DNA from: CAZJRB01 sp964547995
Lineage (GTDB): Bacteria > Planctomycetota > Planctomycetia > Pirellulales > Thermoguttaceae
NCBI GenBank assembly: GCA_964547995.1
Contig: CAZJRB010000174.1
Coordinates: 1-10,075 of the forward strand
DNA length: 10,075 nucleotides
Reading direction: 5' to 3'
The notes under the pieces were generated by a model. That model did no database searches and was not told where the DNA came from. It worked only from the letters and a program-made list of their open reading frames with translations. Both the position numbers and the translations under genes were made by a program. Shown here one piece after another: positions 1 through 6,796 of this stretch (the stretch's first letter is position 1; each line of letters opens with the position of its first letter).

Positions 1-2
1 TT

Positions 3-176
3 GTTGCTTATTCTGACCCGCCGAGATTCCAGTTCACGGTGAACCATTACAGTAACGGGAATCGTAGAGAGTTCATTTTTCCTCCTCGTTACGGTTATCA
101 GGCCGGAAGTTGCGGCGGGCGGCGTTGTTGCATGGGTCGTAGCGAAGCAAACGGCGAGTTGGGCACGGATGATTGA
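3..176 (+). CDS. 3' end of an unidentified protein, truncated by the window edge
   Basis: The frame starting at base 3 is open from the window edge to a TGA at 174-176, 57 codons with no start visible. The other two plus frames stop within about 42 bases. The first half (ending in FIFPPRYGYQ) is rich in aromatic and polar residues and reads like real protein. The last 25 residues, with three Cys and many Gly and Arg, are less convincing. The stop overlaps the ATG of the next gene in ATGATTGA, a typical sign of translational coupling. The local base composition is visibly lower in GC than the rest of the window. I do not recognise the family. The frame could also be fortuitous, because the adjacent frame is open from base 43 and contains a hydrophobic stretch. 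Confidence 0.4.
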   Translation, partial: VAYSDPPRFQFTVNHYSNGNRREFIFPPRYGYQAGSCGGRRCCMGRSEANGELGTDD

Positions 177-384
177 CGCGGTTAAGAAGGAAAGGAGTGA
201 CAAATCGCAAAAGGAAACCGATCAATCGAGGAAGGGAGTCGTTGAACCGAAAAGCGAAAACGACGGAGTTCAAAAGAAACAAACGAGGAGGAGAGTTGCT
301 GGATTCACGGGGCTTCTGGGAACCATTGTAGCATTGTTTTTTGCGTTGCTTGGAGGCTTGATCTTCCGGATGGGACTGCCATGA
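169..384 (+). CDS. Small single-pass membrane protein, unknown function
   Basis: This encodes 71 residues. Residues 1-43 are highly charged, rich in Lys, Glu, Asp, Gln and Ser, and probably disordered or helical. Residues 44-66 form a hydrophobic segment (GLLGTIVALFFALLGGLIF) flanked by a KKQTRRR cluster, so a C-terminal membrane anchor with the charged part in the cytoplasm is likely under the positive-inside rule. The ATG overlaps the stop of the upstream frame by 8 bases, suggesting one operon. The same frame stays open back to base 43 and would add a hydrophobic N-terminus, but it has no ATG or GTG in a good position, so I chose the ATG at 169. I know no family for it. The composition is less GC-rich than in the neighbouring genes. 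Confidence 0.45.
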   Translation: MIDAVKKERSDKSQKETDQSRKGVVEPKSENDGVQKKQTRRRVAGFTGLLGTIVALFFALLGGLIFRMGLP

Positions 385-397
385 GCTAGGCGACGGA

Positions 398-506
398 TGG
401 CTGGGGCAAAGCGCATTGGTGCCCCAGAGTGCTCACAACCGGGGCAAAGCGCAGTGGTGCCCCAGGGTGCTCACAACCGGGGCACCGCCTCGCTTTGCCC
501 CAGCCA
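398..506. repeat. Repeat block: two 38-bp tandem units within 16-bp inverted arms
   Basis: The outer arms TGGCTGGGGCAAAGCG (398-413) and CGCTTTGCCCCAGCCA (491-506) are perfect reverse complements of 16 bp. Between them the unit that begins GGGGCAAAGCGCA and ends GCTCACAACC occurs twice in tandem, 403-440 and 441-478. The copies differ at two positions. Each unit also contains its own imperfect palindrome, GGGGCA...TGCCCC. A third, inverted part-copy (GGGGCACCGC...) follows at 479. The block could fold into a long hairpin in RNA or DNA. No protein-like reading is visible through it. I infer a dispersed planctomycete intergenic repeat; the copy number elsewhere is unknown. Confidence 0.8.
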
Positions 507-507
507 C

Positions 508-729
508 CCTTCGCTCGAAGGGCTGGAAGACCTCCCCGAAAGCGCCCGGCGCCCCGGCGGCGGCGTGAAGGTCGGCCGAACCAAGCCCGAAAAGCTCGCC
601 CGTGCAATTCTCAAAGCGTGCGAGAAGCGCAAGCCCGAGATCGTCATCCCCGGCAAGGCCCGGTTGCTGTTCGCCATCGCCCAGCTCTTCCCCCGGCTCG
701 GCGATTGGATTGTGCTCAAAAAGACGTGA
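508..729 (+). pseudogene. C-terminal remnant of a short-chain dehydrogenase/reductase
   Basis: The frame ending with TGA at 727-729 contains about 60 residues that look like the end of an SDR-family oxidoreductase. They include KPEKLARAILKACEKRKPEI, then VIPGKARLLFAIAQLFPRLG and DWIVLKKT. In SDR proteins this corresponds to the helix after the substrate loop (a 'PE.vA.aIl.a...' pattern) and the last strand and helix. The NAD(P)-binding GxxxGxG motif and the catalytic Ser, Tyr-x-x-x-Lys, which a complete gene of about 250-280 codons would have, are absent. Upstream the same frame runs straight into the repeat block at 398-506, which has no SDR similarity. An ATG at 397 would give a 110-residue reading, but half of that is repeat. 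I read it as a gene whose 5' part was lost or replaced. Family recognition is from memory of the C-terminal pattern. Confidence 0.55.
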
Positions 730-745
730 GCCGACAGAGAGCGGT

Positions 746-1171
746 TCAAGACTGTTCGCCAATCAGTTCCACAAATCTCGAGGGTGTGACAATCTGAATC
801 CCGCGGAAGGGGTTCAACTCGAGCAGATCACCGTCCCCCGTGACAACAAACAAGGCCTTCCCATTGATTGCCAGATCCAGGATATGATCATCCTTGGGAT
901 CACGGCAGACCTGGACAGACTCGGTTATTTCCAGCAGCTCTGATTCAAGAATCAGGTTTTCAAGGAATTGTTCACGCTCTTCGCGGGTGACGTAACGGTT
1001 GAATTTCTCCCTGCTGAGGACCTCGTTCAACTCTTCCAACAGTTGTTGCGACAGCAGAATCGTTCCGTGGTTCAGCGATCGAACAAACGCTTGCCCTGGA
1101 ACCGAATCATGAAAGAGCAGCGCGCTGACGATGACGTTGCTGTCAAAGATGTACCGTGTTTCACTGTTCAT
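746..1171 (-). CDS. PIN-domain toxin of a type II toxin-antitoxin pair
   Basis: This encodes 141 residues, the usual size for the PIN family annotated as putative toxin component (TIGR00305-like, VapC-related). PIN domains are Mg2+-dependent ribonucleases that cut tRNA, rRNA or mRNA when freed from the antitoxin. Visible conserved features are D10 in the first strand (IFDSNVIVSALL), E46/E47 in LLEELNEVL, D91 and D94/D95 in CRDPKDDHILDLA, and D113/D115 in VVTGDGDLLELN. These are the acidic residues expected to hold the metal ions. The start codon lies inside the end of the upstream antitoxin gene (11-base overlap), so translation is probably coupled and both come from one promoter. The gene ends 16 bases from the convergent SDR remnant. 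All key acidic residues are present, so it is probably active. The RNA target cannot be told from sequence. Confidence 0.85.
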   Translation of the reverse strand: MNSETRYIFDSNVIVSALLFHDSVPGQAFVRSLNHGTILLSQQLLEELNEVLSREKFNRYVTREEREQFLENLILESELLEITESVQVCRDPKDDHILDLAINGKALFVVTGDGDLLELNPFRGIQIVTPSRFVELIGEQS

Positions 1172-1388
1172 TGAGCAGTGACTCCAGGATTTCCGGAGTC
1201 AGACCGCGCCGCTGCGCGTTTTGGCTGATCTCGCGCATGGTTTCTTCCAGCGAGGTTTTGGTGCGCGTCGCATCGCGCAGGCGCAGATTCACAAGCAGAT
1301 CGAGTTTCCGCCGTTGTTGGTCCGTGGCCGATCGATACGCCTCGGCCACATCGGAATCGACGAAGACCGTGATTTGTTCTCCGGACAT
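1161..1388 (-). CDS. Antitoxin partner of the PIN toxin
   Basis: This encodes 75 residues, starting at an ATG (1388-1386) with GAGGT six bases upstream (1395-1399, minus strand). The frame is open far upstream across xylA, but only this ATG has a ribosome binding site and gives a protein-like product. The N-terminus (QITVFVDSDVAEAYRSA) could form a beta strand and helix. The middle has Lys and Arg rich helices (QQRRKLDLLVNLRLRDA). The tail ends RGLTPEILESLLNEQ, a C-terminal pattern I associate with small proteins found upstream of PIN genes in cyanobacteria and other bacteria. Such antitoxins bind and block the nuclease and often repress their own operon. The order antitoxin then toxin, with an 11-base overlap, fits this. 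A weak TATCAT -10-like box lies at 1422-1427 (minus strand). The function is inferred from context and the tail motif. Confidence 0.75.
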   Translation of the reverse strand: MSGEQITVFVDSDVAEAYRSATDQQRRKLDLLVNLRLRDATRTKTSLEETMREISQNAQRRGLTPEILESLLNEQ

Positions 1389-1500
1389 TCCTGTACCTCG
1401 GTTGCGATCTTCAATAATGTCATGATAGCACATTTCTCGGCCAAAGCCTACCTGGGCAGCCCGAAGGGGGTTCCCTTCCCCCCGCAGAGGAGACCCGCCC

Positions 1501-1528
1501 TTGCCCGGCGTTCCACGGCTGCTATATT
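1501..1528 (+). promoter_or_regulatory. Candidate sigma70 promoter of xylA
   Basis: TTGCCC (1501-1506), a 16-base spacer and TATATT (1523-1528) match the consensus at 4/6 and 5/6. Transcription would start near 1535, giving a leader of about 55 bases to the xylA ATG at 1590. A GGAG lies about eight bases before that ATG. A perfect 6-bp hairpin with a GGTT loop (1463-1478, GAAGGG/CCCTTC) lies upstream, in the space between the divergent antitoxin and xylA genes. Its role is unknown. Confidence 0.4.
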
Positions 1529-1589
1529 GGCAACAACTCGCCCTATTCGCGTTTGAAAATCCAGACACCGATCCAACGGAGACCCACCC

Positions 1590-2903
1590 ATGGCCGCTTT
1601 CCCCGACGTTGAAAAAATCAAGTTCGAAGGCCCCGATTCGACCAACCCGCTGGCGTTTCGCCATTACGACGAAAACGAACAGGTCGAAGGCAAGTCGATG
1701 AAGGATCATCTTCGATTCAGCGTCTGCTACTGGCACACGATGCGGGGAACCGGGGCCGATCCGTTCGGGCCGGGCACCATGATCCGGCCGTGGGAAGGGC
1801 CCGAGGATACCGTCGACAATGCGATCAACCGGGCGAAGGTCGCCTTCGAATTCATCGACAAGCTCGGCGCCCCGTTCTATTGCTTCCACGACCGCGACGT
1901 CGCCCCCGAGGCCGGGACCCTGGCCGACACGAACAAGAATCTCGACACCGTCGTCAAGGTCCTCAAGGAGGAACAAGAGCGGACCGGCATCAAGCTGCTC
2001 TGGGGAACCGCCAACCTGTTCAGCAACCCCCGCTACATGCACGGGGCTGCGACGAGTTGCAACGCCGATGCGTTCGCCTTCGCCGCCGCACAGGTCAAGA
2101 AGGCGCTGGAGGTCACCAAGGAACTCGGCGGCGCCGGATACGTCTTCTGGGGCGGACGCGAAGGGTATCAAAACCTCTGGAACACCGACATGAAACGCGA
2201 GGGCGAACATCTCGCCCGCTTCATGCACATGGCCGTCGACTACGCCAAGGAGATCGGCTTCGACGGCCAGTTCTACTTCGAGCCGAAGCCCAAAGAGCCG
2301 ACTAAGCACCAGTACGACTTCGACTCCGCCGCGTGCATCAACTTCCTCCGGGCGAACGGCTTGGGGGACCACGTCAAGATGAACATCGAGACGAACCACG
2401 CCACGCTGGCCGGACACACCGTCGAGCACGAGTTGGACTACGCCGGCTCGCAGGGCTTTTTGGGCTCGGTCGATGCCAACACGGGTGACCTGCTCTTGGG
2501 TTGGGACACCGACCAGTTCCCGACCGATGTGTATCTCACGACGAAGATTATGCTGATCATCATGAAGTACGGCGGTTTCACGACCGGTGGTTTGAACTTC
2601 GATGCCAAGGTGCGCCGCGAGAGCTTCGAGCCGGTCGATCTGTTCCACGCCCACATCGGCGGGATGGACGCCTTTGCCAAGGGCCTGAAGATTGCCGCAG
2701 CCATGCGGGCCGACGGCGTGTTGGCCGGCATGGTCAAGGACCGCTACGCTAGTTGGGACACCGGCATCGGGGCCGAGATCGAAGCCGGCGAGCAAGACTT
2801 CAAATCGCTCGAAAAGTACATGCTGCAAAAAGGCGACGCCACCCCCAACACCAGCGGCCGACAGGAGCTGTTTGAGAACGTGGTGAACCGGTATGTCTTC
2901 TAA
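1590..2903 (+). CDS. xylA: Xylose isomerase (class II), EC 5.3.1.5
   Basis: This encodes 437 residues, the normal length of class II xylose isomerases such as that of E. coli (440). The enzyme is a cytoplasmic TIM-barrel tetramer that interconverts D-xylose and D-xylulose using two divalent metals. The conserved elements are present and aligned: H100 and D103 in CFHDRD, the WGTANLFSNPRYMHGAAT segment (138-155), WGGREGY (187-193), E231 and K233 in FEPKPKEPTKHQYDFD, E267 and H270 in NIETNHATLAGH, D295 in SVDAN, D306 and D308 in GWDTDQFPTD, and D338 in GGLNFDAKVRRES. All metal and catalytic residues are therefore intact. The start follows a GGAG about eight bases upstream. No xylulokinase, transporter or xylR-like regulator is in the window, so it is not part of a visible xylose operon. 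The stop is followed by a strong hairpin. Confidence 0.98.
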   Translation: MAAFPDVEKIKFEGPDSTNPLAFRHYDENEQVEGKSMKDHLRFSVCYWHTMRGTGADPFGPGTMIRPWEGPEDTVDNAINRAKVAFEFIDKLGAPFYCFHDRDVAPEAGTLADTNKNLDTVVKVLKEEQERTGIKLLWGTANLFSNPRYMHGAATSCNADAFAFAAAQVKKALEVTKELGGAGYVFWGGREGYQNLWNTDMKREGEHLARFMHMAVDYAKEIGFDGQFYFEPKPKEPTKHQYDFDSAACINFLRANGLGDHVKMNIETNHATLAGHTVEHELDYAGSQGFLGSVDANTGDLLLGWDTDQFPTDVYLTTKIMLIIMKYGGFTTGGLNFDAKVRRESFEPVDLFHAHIGGMDAFAKGLKIAAAMRADGVLAGMVKDRYASWDTGIGAEIEAGEQDFKSLEKYMLQKGDATPNTSGRQELFENVVNRYVF

Positions 2904-2918
2904 GTGGGAAGTGGGGTA

Positions 2919-2965
2919 GCTACGCTCGCCAGAGTGTGGAATTCCCACGCTCTGGCGACCGTAGC
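2919..2965. repeat. Intergenic hairpin repeat, copy 1; possible bidirectional terminator
   Basis: The arms GCTACGCTCGCCAGAGTGTGG (2919-2939) and its near reverse complement at 2945-2965 pair at 19 of 21 positions, with one further G-T pair, around a 5-base loop. The hairpin sits 15 bases after the xylA stop and 12 bases after the stop of the convergent minus-strand gene. It may end transcription from both sides, although neither side has a clear run of T. A related element occurs at 9108-9181, so this is a repeat family and not a one-off terminator. Confidence 0.75.
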
Positions 2966-2977
2966 AATACTAACCAA

Positions 2978-3628
2978 CTAGAATTCCCGCGGTCCTGGCG
3001 GCTGGGGGCGGCTTGCCGGATTGTAGGTCGGCGGCGGTAAGACGTTTTCCGAACCGGCGGCGTGCGGCCCGGCCGCGGGGGTCGGTTGGGTCACCGGCGG
3101 TTCCGGCGGCTCGCCGATCGTCGCCGGCGGCCGGTCCGGAGGCGTGTAGCGCGGCTTGTAGATGTAGCTGTTCGGGCCCGTCCAGATCTTCTCGTGTCCG
3201 ATCGGCTGTTTCGTGAACGGAATGTAGTTGTACCCGTAGATCGCGTCCGGACTCACCGGCGACGGCCAAGGCCGTTCCCACGCGGCAACCCGGCGCCGAA
3301 TCCGCCGCCCGATACGCGGGGGCACGTATGGTGAGCTGTAGGGGCTGAAATAGGGGACTCCCCAGTTGTAGTATCGCCACGTGTTGTAGTCGCGGATGTT
3401 CTGTTGGACCTGAAGCTGGCGGTCGACGGCCCAGCGCCGTTCCTCCTCGCCCCGCTTGTACGCATCCTGTCCGGCATCCAGCGGTGTGTATTTTTCATTG
3501 GGGCGGTATTCCCGTCCGCCAGGGGCCGGGGGCTCGACGGGCCTTGGCGTGGGGATCGCCTCTTGCCCCAGGGCCATTGGAAGGCCCACCACCACGCCAC
3601 ACAGAAATAGTACAATCCTGCTGCTCAT
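2978..3628 (-). CDS. Secreted Tyr/Pro-rich protein of unknown function
   Basis: This encodes 216 residues. Residues 1-21 form a Sec signal peptide: MSSR, a hydrophobic core IVLFLCGVVVGLPMAL, and likely cleavage after LG21 before Q22. The mature part has a Pro-rich start (22-45), a charged helix with many Arg, Glu and Gln (57-80), then a Tyr/Trp/Pro-rich core (81-165; for example TWRYYNWGVPYFSPYSSPYV and YGYNYIPF) with an Arg cluster GRRIRRRV (107-114). A Pro-rich, probably disordered tail follows (165-216). No catalytic motif or lipobox is seen. GGAGAGGA lies a few bases before the ATG. An AT-rich stretch (3665-3685) upstream may hold the promoter, but no good -35/-10 pair is clear. Proteins of this style are frequent in planctomycete genomes as uncharacterised envelope proteins. 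I do not know a named family. Confidence 0.8.
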   Translation of the reverse strand: MSSRIVLFLCGVVVGLPMALGQEAIPTPRPVEPPAPGGREYRPNEKYTPLDAGQDAYKRGEEERRWAVDRQLQVQQNIRDYNTWRYYNWGVPYFSPYSSPYVPPRIGRRIRRRVAAWERPWPSPVSPDAIYGYNYIPFTKQPIGHEKIWTGPNSYIYKPRYTPPDRPPATIGEPPEPPVTQPTPAAGPHAAGSENVLPPPTYNPASRPQPPGPREF

Positions 3629-3686
3629 GAGTCCTCTCCCTAATGCCAGAAAGGGTGCCCCCCTCTAATATAATGTAACATAATGG

Positions 3687-3712
3687 ACAAAACCCGACAA
3701 GGAATCTTCGGG
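3687..3712 (-). terminator. Candidate Rho-independent terminator after the propeller gene
   Basis: Read on the minus strand, CCCGA and TCGGG form a 5-bp stem (3693-3697 with 3708-3712), with two further weak pairs inside the 10-base loop. The stem is followed directly by TTTTGT. It lies 27 bases after the stop of the propeller gene and before the AT-rich region upstream of the next gene. It suggests the two minus-strand genes are transcribed separately. The stem is short. Confidence 0.4.
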
Positions 3713-3738
3713 AACCGCACCGGCGTTGTAGCGGCCGA

Positions 3739-6609
3739 CTACGGACCATCGTCTTCTTCCCGCTCCGGTGCGGGGATAAACGCCATGGAGGCCTGCACGG
3801 GATAGCCGCACGTGCAACCGGAACTGGCCTCGGGGATCAGCAACAGGCCCCCGGCGGGGATGATGTTAATCCAACAGCCGGGCCGGCTGACCGCGGTGAT
3901 TTTGGTCCGCTTGCGGGTCTTGAGATTCATGGCGGTCGGGTTGCCGGCACGGAAGAAGAGTGCCTGCTCGGACGCCGAGACGATGCCGCAGCCGCGCCGT
4001 CCGCCGAATTTCCAGTCCTCGACCGGCTCGCCCGTGTCCAATTTCCAGGCGTGCGGTTCCAGGTAGACCGTATTGCCGACGATCACCGGCCGCTGGTCCT
4101 GTTCGCCGTGCGATCCACCGGTCCCTTTGCCGCTCGGTTTCGATTGCCGCCAGAGGGACTTGCCCGTGATTGCGTCAAAGGCGTGCAGATCGTACCAGAC
4201 TTTGCCGTCCTGGTTCCGCGAACCGGTAATCAAGAGCTTCTCGTCTGCGTACGCTCCAAACACGCGGTGCTGCAACGCGGCCAGATCAATCGGGCGCGCC
4301 CATGCGACTTTGCCCGTGGCGATGTCCATGGCAACAAGGTTGGCCCCCTTGGCAAACAGATCGGCGAGTTTCAGGCGGCCGTCGGGCGACTTGAGCGTTT
4401 CGGCATCGGCGCTCTCGACAAAGTACATCCGGCCGCCGCCGATGGTGATGGTCGTGTTGACGATGGCGCCCGGGGGCTTGTCGTACTGCCAGATCAGCTT
4501 GCCGGACCGCCGATCGAGACAGAAGAGCGACCGGCTGGTGACCACCGGCGTGAAGTCGTAGTAGGTGCCCTTGATGGCCTCGCGGGAATGGCCGCTCCGC
4601 GACGCTCCCGGCGCAGTCGCGCTGCCGAAGAGTTGGTGTCCGACGTTGGCGAGGTAGCCCCAGTCGAGCGGTTGCTTGTCGGCGCCGGGAACCGGGAAGG
4701 ACGATTCCTCTTCGCCGGTGCGGGCGTCGAGCCCCAGGCAGCGGTCTTTCACGGCCAGGTAGAGCACGTCATAGGTGGCGACCATGTTTCCGCAATCGCT
4801 CGCGGCCCCGACTCGGCGGAAGCCGGGGACCTCTCGGTCCCAAAGGGGCGTGCCGTTGTAGGCGCAAACCGCAAAGACACGCTCGTTGCCGGGCACAAAG
4901 AGAAGTCCGTGGCAGAAAAGCGGCGGGAAGGTCCGGTGGTGGCGGTCGATCATCTTCTCCGGCCCCGGCCGCCCGAACCATTGCAGCGCCAGCCGGTCGC
5001 CGCCCCACCGGGCGCCGCTACAGGCCGTGTTGGCCGCGTTCGCGTAAGTATGGGTCCACTGACTGGAATCGCGGAACGTCGTCCAGAACAGCCGCCAGGG
5101 GTCTCGTTCCGGAGCATCGGGTGCGCGAATGTTTTGGACCCAAGCCGTACCCCCGGGAGCCAAGACTCGCCATATGCTGTCGGAACGGTTCGACATCCTG
5201 TCCGAGAACATCGGCCCGTCGGCCATCACCAGATTGAAAAGCCAATCACCGTACGGCAACTTGTACGGCAATTTATTGAGCGAGCCATGGTGGATCACGA
5301 CGCGACCGTAGAGCCCGGCCCGGTCGAGCGAACGCCGGGCGGCCGCCACCTTCGCTGCGTCGTCCTCGAACCCGATCACCTGCAACTCGCTTTGCCGGGC
5401 AAGCTCATACACCAGACGGCCTTCCTCGGCGTCCAAGACCAGGCAGTATCCTCTTGTGAGCTTCGTCTGCTTGAGGATCGATTCTGCCGCCGAAGTGTAA
5501 AGCCTCTTCAACTTGTCGTTGGGATAGGCGAATGGTTCCGTCGGTGGTGTGATGGTCGGTGGTTTGGACGGTTCCGCGCCGGTCGGTTTGCCGAAGCAGT
5601 AGATCTTCCCTTCGTCCGTGCTGACAAACAGGCGCCCGTCGGCGACGGCCAGCGAATAGGCCCGGCCCTCGATCGGGGCCTTCCAGAGCGGTTCGCTCTT
5701 ACCGGGTTCAAAAGCTGCGACTTCATTGTCGCCGCCTGCGAATCGCACGTCGCCGGCACTGATGAAGGCATAGGGATATTTTGCCGGCGGTTCGCCGAGC
5801 GAACCGGTCGGTGTTTCACCACGGCGTTTGGCCTTGGCGAATTTCTTTACTGGCATGCGGCCGGTTGGGATGCGAAACTCGTTGCCGTGCAGCTCCATGT
5901 AGCCTTGCGGCGAGATGTTGATCTTGGTGCGGGCGAGCAGCTTGCCGGTTTCGGCGTCGAGCACGACCTCGAATACGCCCTGGGTGGGAAACAGCCCTGC
6001 CGTCAGTCGCGCCTTTCCGTCGTGGACCATGACGCCCGAGCGGACCGGGCGTTCGGAAATAATCCGCCCGTTGCCGGGGATCCGGCGCTCGCTGCCCGCG
6101 GCATTGTGCTTCCAGATCAGCCGGCCGTCGGCCGCGTCAAGACAATACGCGTGGCCGTCGTCGGAGCCGAAGTAGACCCGCCCGGCGTCGATCGCCGGCG
6201 CAAGCCGGATGGGTCCTTCGGCAAAAAATGTCCAGAGCGGCCGCCCCGTCTTTGCATCGAGGCAGACCAGCCGATCGTCGGCCGAGGTGCCGAAGTAGAC
6301 ACGCCCGTCAGCCGAGACGACGTGGTACGCCCGATCGAACGTACACAGGGCCGGCAGATTCGTCTTATTGTGCCAGAAATCCTGCTTCGCCGGCGGCGGC
6401 CACGCGGGCTTCGGTTTGTGACGGGCCGCATACACCCAACGCAACGAAAGCGGCGGCGAGAGGCAATCCCCGGTCATGCCGCTTCGGGCGTTGTCGTGCC
6501 GATACGTCGGCCAATCGGAACCGGCCGCCATGCCCCCGCGCAGCGCCGTCGCCAGCGTGGCGGCAAGAAGGGCTCGTCGCACCAGGTAAGGCTTTTCTCG
6601 ACCACTCAT
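3739..6609 (-). CDS. Exported PQQ-type beta-propeller protein with inserted methyltransferase-like domain
   Basis: This encodes 956 residues. An N-terminal export signal (VRRALLAATLATAL, about 10-29) precedes SDWPTYRHDNARSG, the usual opening of PQQ_2-type (quinoprotein-like) propellers. Propeller blades are seen at about 95-340, with repeated units such as DGRVYFGTSADDRLVCLDAK, TGRPLW and DAGRVYFGSDDGHAYCLDAA, and again at about 560-945 (for example LFCLDRRSGKLIWQY and LHAFDAITGKSLW). Residues about 372-495 (bases 5125-5496) interrupt them with a Rossmann methyltransferase pattern: LVLDAEEGRLVYELA, VIGFEDD, AAARRSLDRAGLYGRVVIHH, and a later RVLAPGGTAWVQ. The glycine-rich SAM loop is changed to DAEEG, so catalysis is doubtful. 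The C-terminus has a GCTCGYP motif that I recall from related planctomycete proteins. It probably acts in the periplasm. Its substrate is unknown, and no PQQ-dehydrogenase active site is evident. The ribosome binding site is weak. Confidence 0.85.
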   Translation of the reverse strand: MSGREKPYLVRRALLAATLATALRGGMAAGSDWPTYRHDNARSGMTGDCLSPPLSLRWVYAARHKPKPAWPPPAKQDFWHNKTNLPALCTFDRAYHVVSADGRVYFGTSADDRLVCLDAKTGRPLWTFFAEGPIRLAPAIDAGRVYFGSDDGHAYCLDAADGRLIWKHNAAGSERRIPGNGRIISERPVRSGVMVHDGKARLTAGLFPTQGVFEVVLDAETGKLLARTKINISPQGYMELHGNEFRIPTGRMPVKKFAKAKRRGETPTGSLGEPPAKYPYAFISAGDVRFAGGDNEVAAFEPGKSEPLWKAPIEGRAYSLAVADGRLFVSTDEGKIYCFGKPTGAEPSKPPTITPPTEPFAYPNDKLKRLYTSAAESILKQTKLTRGYCLVLDAEEGRLVYELARQSELQVIGFEDDAAKVAAARRSLDRAGLYGRVVIHHGSLNKLPYKLPYGDWLFNLVMADGPMFSDRMSNRSDSIWRVLAPGGTAWVQNIRAPDAPERDPWRLFWTTFRDSSQWTHTYANAANTACSGARWGGDRLALQWFGRPGPEKMIDRHHRTFPPLFCHGLLFVPGNERVFAVCAYNGTPLWDREVPGFRRVGAASDCGNMVATYDVLYLAVKDRCLGLDARTGEEESSFPVPGADKQPLDWGYLANVGHQLFGSATAPGASRSGHSREAIKGTYYDFTPVVTSRSLFCLDRRSGKLIWQYDKPPGAIVNTTITIGGGRMYFVESADAETLKSPDGRLKLADLFAKGANLVAMDIATGKVAWARPIDLAALQHRVFGAYADEKLLITGSRNQDGKVWYDLHAFDAITGKSLWRQSKPSGKGTGGSHGEQDQRPVIVGNTVYLEPHAWKLDTGEPVEDWKFGGRRGCGIVSASEQALFFRAGNPTAMNLKTRKRTKITAVSRPGCWINIIPAGGLLLIPEASSGCTCGYPVQASMAFIPAPEREEDDGP

Positions 6610-6635
6610 GGAAACACCTGTTCTCGGCCTGCGAT

Positions 6636-6664
6636 CATTGTTAACAATGGCAGCAAAAAGTCAA
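6636..6664 (-). promoter_or_regulatory. Promoter of the propeller gene with overlapping 14-bp palindrome
   Basis: On the minus strand TTGACT (6664-6659, 5/6 to consensus), a 16-base spacer and AACAAT (6642-6637, 4/6) make a plausible promoter about 25 bases before the ATG at 6609. The perfect palindrome CATTGTTAACAATG (6636-6649) covers the -10 box. That is the position and symmetry expected for a dimeric repressor site, but no regulator gene is adjacent. The same 187-base gap serves the divergent gene at 6797. Confidence 0.45.
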
Positions 6665-6742
6665 GAAAGCACGGTCCCGTGCGAATACCCAACAAGGGAC
6701 CCCTTGCGCCGGCAGTTCCGGCGATTTCCCGGAAATGGCCTC

Positions 6743-6790
6743 TTGCAATTTTCCTTACAATAGGCGATTATATACTCCATATTGGGGGAG
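6743..6790 (+). promoter_or_regulatory. Promoter region and strong Shine-Dalgarno of the J-like protein gene
   Basis: An AT-rich stretch after TTGCAA (6743-6748) contains TATACT (6771-6776, 5/6 to the -10 consensus). A -35 at correct spacing is poor: TTTTCC at 6749-6754 has a 16-base spacer, and TTGCAA pairs better with GATTAT at 6766-6771. GGGGGAG (6784-6790) sits six bases before the ATG at 6797 and is a strong ribosome binding site. A short inverted repeat, ATTTCC-C-GGAAAT (6724-6736), lies just upstream. Confidence 0.4.
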
Positions 6791-6796
6791 TAAATC

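Noticed and set aside
398..506. Possible CRISPR array
   Set aside because: There are only two adjacent 38-bp units with no unique spacers between them, and no cas genes are present.
386..762. Several overlapping frames of about 73-122 codons on both strands over the repeat block and SDR remnant
   Set aside because: They translate repeat DNA or shadow the SDR frame. Only the frame ending at 729 has family-like residues.
2438..2737. Minus-strand frame inside xylA, and similar short frames inside the other large genes
   Set aside because: These are chance antisense or out-of-frame readings of well-supported genes. No ribosome binding sites or motifs were seen.
1389..2948. Long N-terminal extension of the antitoxin frame, antisense across xylA
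   Set aside because: The frame happens to be open, but xylA is certain on the other strand. The antitoxin has its own Shine-Dalgarno and ATG at 1388, and only the last 75 residues are protein-like.
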